This document shows, piece by piece, positions 37,094 through 42,542 of a DNA stretch of 42,542 nucleotides. This DNA comes from Bacteroidia bacterium (GTDB lineage: Bacteria > Bacteroidota > Bacteroidia > NS11-12g > UBA9320): positions 1-42,542 of the forward strand of contig JAEPQQ010000003.1 of assembly GCA_017640445.1 (NCBI GenBank), given 5' to 3'. The notes beneath the pieces are model-generated. The model saw only the letters and a list, made by a program, of their open reading frames with translations, was not told the DNA's origin and made no database searches. The translations under genes were made by a program, and so were the position numbers. Each line of letters starts with the position of its first letter. Position 1 is the stretch's first letter.

Positions 37094-39307
37094 TTACACT
37101 CCCAAACTTTTCTCAATGGCCGTGTCATAGATCTCCTTGAAGTCGGCAATACTACCGAAATTGGTTCCGTTGATAGAGATGTTACTTCCCGCAACTTGTC
37201 CGATTCGATTATACTCAACTCCAGCATCGTTCAGATAAGCCTCCAGTGCATCAGCGCTTGACGCATCAATAGAAACTACCGCGCGACTCTGACTTTCTCC
37301 GAACAAGTAAGAATCCATTCGAGAGTTGGAAGTAATGTTTGCCTCTATGCCCAAGCCGCTAGCCATAGCGCTTTCCATTAATGAAACAAACAAGCCTCCT
37401 TCCGATATGTCGTGACAGCTTTTAACAATGCCTTTTCTAATGAGTCCGGTGATGGCTCCCTGAAGTTCATACTCCTCATCAAGATTAAAGTATGGACAAG
37501 GCGAGTATTCTACCTTGTGGTACTTGGATACATATTGCGACGACCCAAGATCTTCCACATCTTTACCCAACATATATACCACATCTCCTTCGTTTTTGAA
37601 ATCCAGTGTTGTGATGTGAGAGGCATCGTCAATCAGCCCCACCATTCCAATGGTAGGAGTAGGATATACAGCAGTACCGTCTGAACTTTGATTATAAAAG
37701 CTGACATTACCACCTGTAACCGGTGTACCAAATTTCTCGCACGCTTTCTTCATGCCCATAATGGCGTTAGCAAACTGCCAATACACACCTTTGTCGTATG
37801 GGTTTCCAAAGTTGAGGCAGTTTGTTATTGCGCTAGGCTGGCCACCACTGCAAACGATGTTTCGCGCTGCCTCACTAACCGCAATGGCAGTTCCCCGTTC
37901 TGGATCTGAGTATACGTATCGACTGTTACAGTCAACGGTTAAGGCCAATGAACGATCGGTGCCCTTGATCTGAACAATAGCCGCATCACTTGGTTGGTTT
38001 GTACTCTGGTTTACCGTTCCCACCATACTATCGTATTGGCGGTACACCCAACGCTTTGAAGCGATGTTTGGCAAACCAGCCATAAACCTTGCTACATCCA
38101 CCAGGTTTTCCGGCTGTTCAACATTGTTTATGTCAAACTCCTTGATCTTTTGTGTATACGCAGGTTCTTCATACTCTCTGTGGTAGACTGGTGCGCCACC
38201 TCCAAGTACCAGACTCTCGGCAGGAACATCGCAGGTTACGTTTCCATCTTTGATATACTTAATTCTACCGGAGTCGTTCACATCTCCAATGATGGAGTAT
38301 TTAAGATCCCACTTCTCGAGAATTTCTTCTATTTCCTTTTCTCTTCCTTTCTCTACGATGGCCAACATACGTTCCTGGCTCTCACTCAAAAGAATCTCCC
38401 AGTCTTTCATGTCTGCCTGGCGCAAAGGCACTTTGTCAAGATCGATGGTCATACCCGTTTCACTCTTAGCACTCATTTCACATGTTGAGCAAGTGATTCC
38501 GGCTGCCCCCATATCCTGAAGACCCACAACGGCTCCGGTTGCTATAATTTCCATTGTCGCTTCCAGAATGAGTTTTTCCCAAAAAGGGTCCCCCACCTGA
38601 ACAGCTGGCAAATCATCCATAGCGTCTTCACCAATGTCCTTGCTGGCAAAAGCAGCACCGGCTATTCCATCTTTGCCTGTTGCCGAACCAAAAATGTACA
38701 CCGGGTTACCACTGCCTTCGGCAATGGCACTTACTGTCTTTCCAACTTCCACAATTCCAACACTCATGGCGTTCACCAAAATGTTGGTTTCATAACAATC
38801 GTCGAAATAAACCTCACCTCCAACGGTAGGAATACCAAAAGAGTTCCCATAATCGCCAATTCCCTTCACAACTCCCTTTGTAAGCCATTGGGTACGAGCC
38901 GTATTAATATTTCCAAAACGAAGCGAGTTCAACTGAGCAATTGGTCTTGCTCCCATTGAGAATATGTCTCGGTTAATACCTCCTACTCCGGTAGCTGCCC
39001 CCTGATAAGGTTCGATAGCCGACGGGTGGTTGTGACTTTCAATTTTGAAACAACATGCAAGTCCGCCACCAATGTCAACAAGCCCGGCATTCTCTTCTCC
39101 TGCCTCGGCTAACATCATAGGGCCTTCCTTTGGAAGTTTCTTCAACCAAACTATGGAGTTCTTATACGAACAATGTTCACTCCACATTACTGAATAGACG
39201 CTTAACTCGGTAAAGTTTGGCGTCCGGCCAAGGATTTCCTTGATCTTCTCAAATTCGTCCGCTTTCAGGCCTAATTCCTCTGCAGTTTGTACTGTCGTTT
39301 CTTGCAT
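37094..39307 (-). CDS. purL: phosphoribosylformylglycinamidine synthase, large subunit (short form)
   Basis: 737 residues: the short (Bacillus-type) PurL that needs separate PurQ and PurS, not the 1,300-residue fused enzyme. It performs the ATP-driven amidation of FGAR in purine synthesis. Motifs include MWSEHCSYKNSIVWLK, CFKIESHNHPSAIEPYQGAATGVGGINRDIFSMGARPIA, LQDMGAAGITCSTCEMSAK, LLSESQERMLAI, SEAARNIVCSGGQPSAITNC and KSCHDISEGGLFVSLMESAM. PurQ is at 18105-18791. It has a single -7 box upstream and shares a terminator with tonB copy 2. Confidence 0.97.
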   Translation of the reverse strand: MQETTVQTAEELGLKADEFEKIKEILGRTPNFTELSVYSVMWSEHCSYKNSIVWLKKLPKEGPMMLAEAGEENAGLVDIGGGLACCFKIESHNHPSAIEPYQGAATGVGGINRDIFSMGARPIAQLNSLRFGNINTARTQWLTKGVVKGIGDYGNSFGIPTVGGEVYFDDCYETNILVNAMSVGIVEVGKTVSAIAEGSGNPVYIFGSATGKDGIAGAAFASKDIGEDAMDDLPAVQVGDPFWEKLILEATMEIIATGAVVGLQDMGAAGITCSTCEMSAKSETGMTIDLDKVPLRQADMKDWEILLSESQERMLAIVEKGREKEIEEILEKWDLKYSIIGDVNDSGRIKYIKDGNVTCDVPAESLVLGGGAPVYHREYEEPAYTQKIKEFDINNVEQPENLVDVARFMAGLPNIASKRWVYRQYDSMVGTVNQSTNQPSDAAIVQIKGTDRSLALTVDCNSRYVYSDPERGTAIAVSEAARNIVCSGGQPSAITNCLNFGNPYDKGVYWQFANAIMGMKKACEKFGTPVTGGNVSFYNQSSDGTAVYPTPTIGMVGLIDDASHITTLDFKNEGDVVYMLGKDVEDLGSSQYVSKYHKVEYSPCPYFNLDEEYELQGAITGLIRKGIVKSCHDISEGGLFVSLMESAMASGLGIEANITSNSRMDSYLFGESQSRAVVSIDASSADALEAYLNDAGVEYNRIGQVAGSNISINGTNFGSIADFKEIYDTAIEKSLGV

Positions 39308-39329
39308 ATGTAATACGTCAATTGCGTGG

Positions 39330-39337
39330 CAAAATTA
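39330..39337 (-). promoter_or_regulatory. -7 box of purL
   Basis: TAATTTTG on the minus strand, 22 bases before the ATG at 39307. It is divergent from the ald promoter. Confidence 0.55.
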
Positions 39338-39429
39338 ACCATTGCCAACGCAAATCTTACCTCGCTAGAATCAAATGGGGAAAATATTTTGAACGCGTTG
39401 CTAACCTTAAGCCAAATCCGGTCAAAATC

Positions 39430-39462
39430 TTTGTTTTTAATCTGGTGATAAACCTATCTTTG
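39430..39462 (+). promoter_or_regulatory. promoter of ald
   Basis: TTTG at 39430-39433, a 21-base spacer and TATCTTTG at 39455-39462, 24 bases before the ATG at 39487. One of the best full-length promoter matches in the window. Confidence 0.65.
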
Positions 39463-39486
39463 CCGACCTTTTAAAAGAAATTGGCA

Positions 39487-40602
39487 ATGATTATTGGAGT
39501 ACCAAAAGAAATTAAGAATAACGAAAACCGAGTTGCGCTTACACCAGCCGGAGTTCGTGAAATGATCAAACGCGACCATACGGTTTACGTTCAGTCTACT
39601 GCTGGTAATGGCAGCGGATTCAGTGATGACGAATACATTGAAGCAGGTGCAAAAATTCTTCCAACAATAGAAGAAACGTATGCCATTGCAGAGATGATCA
39701 TGAAGGTAAAAGAGCCGATCGAATCTGAGTACAAACTCATTAAAAAAGATCAATTGGTTTTCACCTACTTCCACTTTGCGAGTTATGAACCACTGACACA
39801 TGCAATGATCGAAAGTGGTAGCATTTGTCTTGCTTATGAAACCGTTGAAAAAACCGACCGTAGTTTACCTCTTTTGGTTCCAATGAGTGAAGTTGCCGGC
39901 CGAATGGCAACCCAAGAAGGTGCAAAATACCTTGAAAAACCAATGGGAGGACGTGGTATTCTTCTGGGTGGTGTTCCTGGTGTTAAACCGGCTAAAGTAC
40001 TTGTACTTGGAGGTGGTGTTGTTGGAACCAACTCGGCGAAGATGGCCGCTGGCCTTGGAGCTGAAGTAACCATAATGGATATCAGCCTTCCTCGATTGCG
40101 TTACCTCGACGACGTAATGCCAGCCAATGTTCACACCATGATGTCGAACGAACACAACATCCGTGAAATGATCAAAACGCACGACCTTATTATCGGAGCG
40201 GTTTTGATTCCTGGTGCAAAAGCCCCACATTTGATTACACGCGAAATGTTGAAAGAAATGCGACCTGGTACCGTTTTAGTTGACGTGGCTGTTGACCAAG
40301 GTGGATGTATTGAAACCTGTAAGCCAACCACGCACGAAAACCCAACTTTTGTTATTGACGATGTAATGCACTACTGTGTAGCGAACATGCCAGGAGCTGT
40401 ACCTTATACTTCTACACTGGCCCTTACCAATGCAACCCTACCGTATGCTATTGAGCTAGCCAATAAAGGTTGGAAAAAGGCGTGTAGCGAAAACAACGAA
40501 TTAAAACTTGGTCTTAATGTCGTTCACGGCAAGGTTTGTTACAAAGGTGTTTCTGATGCTTTTGGCCTGGACTACCACGACGTTGACGGTCTTTTGAACT
40601 AA
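39487..40602 (+). CDS. ald: alanine dehydrogenase
   Basis: 371 residues from the ATG at 39487 (MIIGVPKEIKNNENRVALTP). It interconverts L-alanine and pyruvate plus ammonia with NAD. Conserved parts: KEPIESEYKLIKKDQLVFTYFHFA (substrate-binding lysine and histidine), the NAD loop KVLVLGGGVVGTNSAKMAAGLGAEVTIMD, IIGAVLIPGAKAPHLITREM, VDVAVDQGGCIET and HYCVANMPGAVPYTSTLALTNATLPY. A TTG six bases upstream is in frame but less likely. It has its own promoter and is followed six bases later by a hydrolase gene. Confidence 0.96.
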   Translation: MIIGVPKEIKNNENRVALTPAGVREMIKRDHTVYVQSTAGNGSGFSDDEYIEAGAKILPTIEETYAIAEMIMKVKEPIESEYKLIKKDQLVFTYFHFASYEPLTHAMIESGSICLAYETVEKTDRSLPLLVPMSEVAGRMATQEGAKYLEKPMGGRGILLGGVPGVKPAKVLVLGGGVVGTNSAKMAAGLGAEVTIMDISLPRLRYLDDVMPANVHTMMSNEHNIREMIKTHDLIIGAVLIPGAKAPHLITREMLKEMRPGTVLVDVAVDQGGCIETCKPTTHENPTFVIDDVMHYCVANMPGAVPYTSTLALTNATLPYAIELANKGWKKACSENNELKLGLNVVHGKVCYKGVSDAFGLDYHDVDGLLN

Positions 40603-40608
40603 GCGCGT

Positions 40609-41373
40609 TTGCGACTTAATTATAAAAAATACGGCGACTCTTCAAGAGTTGTTATTATCGTTCACGGACTATTTGGCATGCTTGACAATTGGCACAACAT
40701 TGCCAAGAAGCTGTCCGATCAATTCACAGTCTACACTATTGACGTGCGAAACCATGGAGGTTCCCCACACAGTGAAGAAATGAGCTACCCGCTTATATGT
40801 GATGACCTGAACGAATTTTGTGAAACACATTTTTTATCTTCTGCCAGCTTTGTAGGACACTCCATGGGAGGCAAAGCAGTTATGAAGCTGGCAGATATCT
40901 ATCCCGGCCTGATTGACAAACTGTGCGTTGTTGACATTGCTCCGAAAAAATACAAACCCGGACATCTCGAGCTATTTAAAGCAATGTTCGATTTGCCAAT
41001 AGGTCAACTATCGTCGCGTTCTGAAGCCGAGAGGCTATTCTCGCAACAGGTTAAAGAACCAGGAGTTCGTCTGTTCTTGCTCAAGAACATTCACCGTCGT
41101 TCAAGAGGAGGCTTTGAATGGAAGCTCAACCTGCAGAGCATCTTTAACAACTACGACCATATTATTGACGAAATTCAACTGGATTGGCCATTTTCTAATG
41201 ATACACTGTTCATAAATGGAGACAAATCCAACTACGTTAAAGAGGAGGACCAAACCCGGATTCTTGAACTGTTCCCAAACGCTGAGTTTGTCAAAATCCC
41301 GAACGCGGGGCATTGGGTTCATGCAGAAAACCCAACCGATTTCCTCACACAACTTACTGACTTTCTGAGCTAA
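40609..41373 (+). CDS. alpha/beta-hydrolase (YbfF-like esterase)
   Basis: 254 residues from a TTG at 40609, six bases after the ald stop; no ATG precedes the conserved core. The oxyanion-hole region is VVIIVHGLFGMLDNWHNIAK, the nucleophile elbow is FVGHSMGGKAVMKLADIYP (G-x-S-x-G), a middle segment is CVVDIAPKKYKPGH, and the catalytic histidine lies in IPNAGHWVHAENP near the end. It is cytoplasmic; the substrate is unknown, perhaps short acyl esters. The close spacing suggests co-transcription with ald, though no functional link is clear. Confidence 0.9.
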   Translation: MRLNYKKYGDSSRVVIIVHGLFGMLDNWHNIAKKLSDQFTVYTIDVRNHGGSPHSEEMSYPLICDDLNEFCETHFLSSASFVGHSMGGKAVMKLADIYPGLIDKLCVVDIAPKKYKPGHLELFKAMFDLPIGQLSSRSEAERLFSQQVKEPGVRLFLLKNIHRRSRGGFEWKLNLQSIFNNYDHIIDEIQLDWPFSNDTLFINGDKSNYVKEEDQTRILELFPNAEFVKIPNAGHWVHAENPTDFLTQLTDFLS

Positions 41374-41515
41374 GCAACCTTAAAACGTCGCTCAAAGTCG
41401 TCCAAATCCGTATTGCGAAGACTTGACAGTTCTTGTCGGAGAGTACCTAATAATGACACTTCGAACTTCGTTTTAAATAATTGTTTCACGATTTTTGAGA
41501 CATACGGTCATAAGT

Positions 41516-42542
41516 ATGTGTCTGTATAACATCTCAGAAACTTTGAAAAGAAGAACACTCACATTAGTATTGATTGTACTTTCTTGCCTACCTACATGGG
41601 CAACACACATTGTTGGAGGTGATTTTTATTACAGACAAGTAGGTGTAAACCGGTATCAGGTCACCTTAAAATTATACATGGATTGCGAGAACGGTAATCC
41701 ACAGGCAATTGCCTCCGATGCAACGGCCATTATCAGTTTCTGGAACGCATCAACCAAAACCCTAATCAAACAAGACAACTTCAGTCGCACAGGACCTAAG
41801 TTTCTCGACAAAGTTCATTATCAATGTCTTATACCACCACGAGACGTCTGTGTTTCGGAATACATTTACACCAAAACCATAAGCCTTGATCCGGGGAAAC
41901 ATGGTGTTATTCTGGCCTTTCAACGCTGCTGCCGAAACAACAGCATCAACAACATTGTGGCACCCGAAAGTACAGGAGCCACCTACTGGGTAAAGATACC
42001 GGGCACCGATGTTACCGATAAAAACAGCAGTGCTGTGTTTAAAGAACTTCCACCTAACTATTTGTGTACAGACGCGCCGCTTCAGTTCGATCATTCGGCT
42101 ATCGATCCGGATGGCGACTCTCTGGTATACGAACTTTATCAGCCATTTCAGGGTGCGAGCCGCGACCAACCCAGACCCGACAATGGGGCAAATGGATTCT
42201 TTAAAGCTCCTGACTTTAACCGCATTATCTGGAAACAGCCTTACGGCACATTTAATCAGGTGTCAGGCGACCCGATCATGGAAATTAACCGGTCTACCGG
42301 CGAACTGACGCTTTTACCAAACCTCGTTGGGCAATACGTTATTGGCATCAAGGTGAAGGAATACCGGAACGGAGTTCTGGTAGGAGAAACCTTACGCGAC
42401 TATCAGTTTAATGTGCGCAACTGTAACACTACTCTGGTACCAAACTTCCATATTAGCGCCGGATCCTCAGCGCTTACCTTTGCGTGCTCCGATACGGTTG
42501 ACTTCATCAATAAAAGTCAAAAGGCCAAGGATTACTTCTGGA
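41516..42542 (+). CDS. exported PKD/gliding-motility-type surface protein, partial (cut by window edge)
   Basis: 342 codons are visible from the ATG at 41516 before the frame runs off the right edge. A TTG at 41543, directly before KRRTLTLVLIVLSCLPTWAT, is another possible start. The signal peptide is followed by THIVGGDFYYRQVGVNRYQV, a start typical of Bacteroidota proteins that end with gliding-motility-associated or T9SS sorting domains. Further on are DPDGDSLVYELYQPFQGA and, at the edge, the start of a PKD-like domain (SDTVDFINKSQKAKDYFW). A surface-exposed, T9SS-exported role is expected; the sorting domain itself is outside the window. A GATTTTTG box (one mismatch) at 41490-41497 may be its promoter. 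Confidence 0.85.
   Translation, partial: MCLYNISETLKRRTLTLVLIVLSCLPTWATHIVGGDFYYRQVGVNRYQVTLKLYMDCENGNPQAIASDATAIISFWNASTKTLIKQDNFSRTGPKFLDKVHYQCLIPPRDVCVSEYIYTKTISLDPGKHGVILAFQRCCRNNSINNIVAPESTGATYWVKIPGTDVTDKNSSAVFKELPPNYLCTDAPLQFDHSAIDPDGDSLVYELYQPFQGASRDQPRPDNGANGFFKAPDFNRIIWKQPYGTFNQVSGDPIMEINRSTGELTLLPNLVGQYVIGIKVKEYRNGVLVGETLRDYQFNVRNCNTTLVPNFHISAGSSALTFACSDTVDFINKSQKAKDYFW

Noticed and set aside
1..42542. Signs of mobile elements, prophage, CRISPR or secretion-toxin islands.
   Set aside because: No transposase, integrase, phage, cas or tRNA-bounded repeat was found; gene content is core metabolism plus ordinary Bacteroidota surface proteins.

Overview
The window is about 42.5 kb of gene-dense chromosome from a member of the Bacteroidota, most likely a Flavobacteriales bacterium. 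It may lie outside the core Flavobacteriaceae, but that is an impression. The support is of several kinds. Two large exported proteins end in type IX secretion sorting domains. Families typical of the phylum are present: DUF4270, DUF4271, BshA, short PurL and the PG_1098-type THUMP-like methyltransferase. Fourteen exact copies of the Bacteroidota -7 promoter box TAnnTTTG lie just upstream of genes, and Shine-Dalgarno sites are mostly absent. No rRNA, tRNA, CRISPR array, insertion sequence or prophage was seen. No gene-free stretch exceeds 300 bases.

Layout. 1-4007 (minus strand): the end of a membrane protein gene, a GbsR/MarR-type regulator, and a 1010-residue secreted Ig/PKD-repeat protein. 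4117-7846: a PPK2 polyphosphate kinase, divergent from a vitamin-K-carboxylase-like HTTM membrane protein that is followed by a TlpA-type thioredoxin. 7881-11293: a GNAT acetyltransferase, an AlkD-type DNA glycosylase, a DUF523/TudS-like desulfurase, an AlkC-type glycosylase with its Ig-like tail, and an SHD1-domain membrane protein. This reads as a base-damage and thio-base cluster. 11279-14418: panC divergent from a half-length GT5 starch-synthase-like protein and a DUF4270 lipoprotein. 14457-17471: aroF, asd and a PaaE-like ferredoxin reductase. 17480-21492: a zinc-ribbon protein, purQ, an AlbA_2 regulator, a MORN lipoprotein, hsp20 and a spermidine-synthase-like protein. 21567-25785: a T9SS beta-propeller, an outer-membrane protein, OsmC and a tiny lipoprotein. 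25814-31887: a THUMP-like methyltransferase, hemD-DUF4271, bshA-metH N-terminal module, an L,D-transpeptidase-like lipoprotein and a GNAT. 32044-37021: fbaB, accD, gcvH-vanZ and two paralogous tonB genes around a small lipoprotein. 37094-42542: purL, ald, an alpha/beta hydrolase and the start of a PKD/gliding-type exported protein.

Most genes are core metabolism: purine, pantothenate, shikimate, lysine/threonine, heme, bacillithiol, methionine, fatty acid and glycine metabolism. The points that stand out are regulatory. Eight exact TAnnTTTG boxes lie only 4-7 bases before a start codon, which suggests leaderless or near-leaderless mRNAs. Two matching TTTCA-N8-TGAAA dyads flank the GbsR-like gene. 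Two near-identical dyads 41 bases apart precede hsp20. A 10-base-arm palindrome contains the start codon of the first gene of the repair cluster. A perfect terminator hairpin lies inside the signal-peptide codons of the DUF4270 lipoprotein gene.
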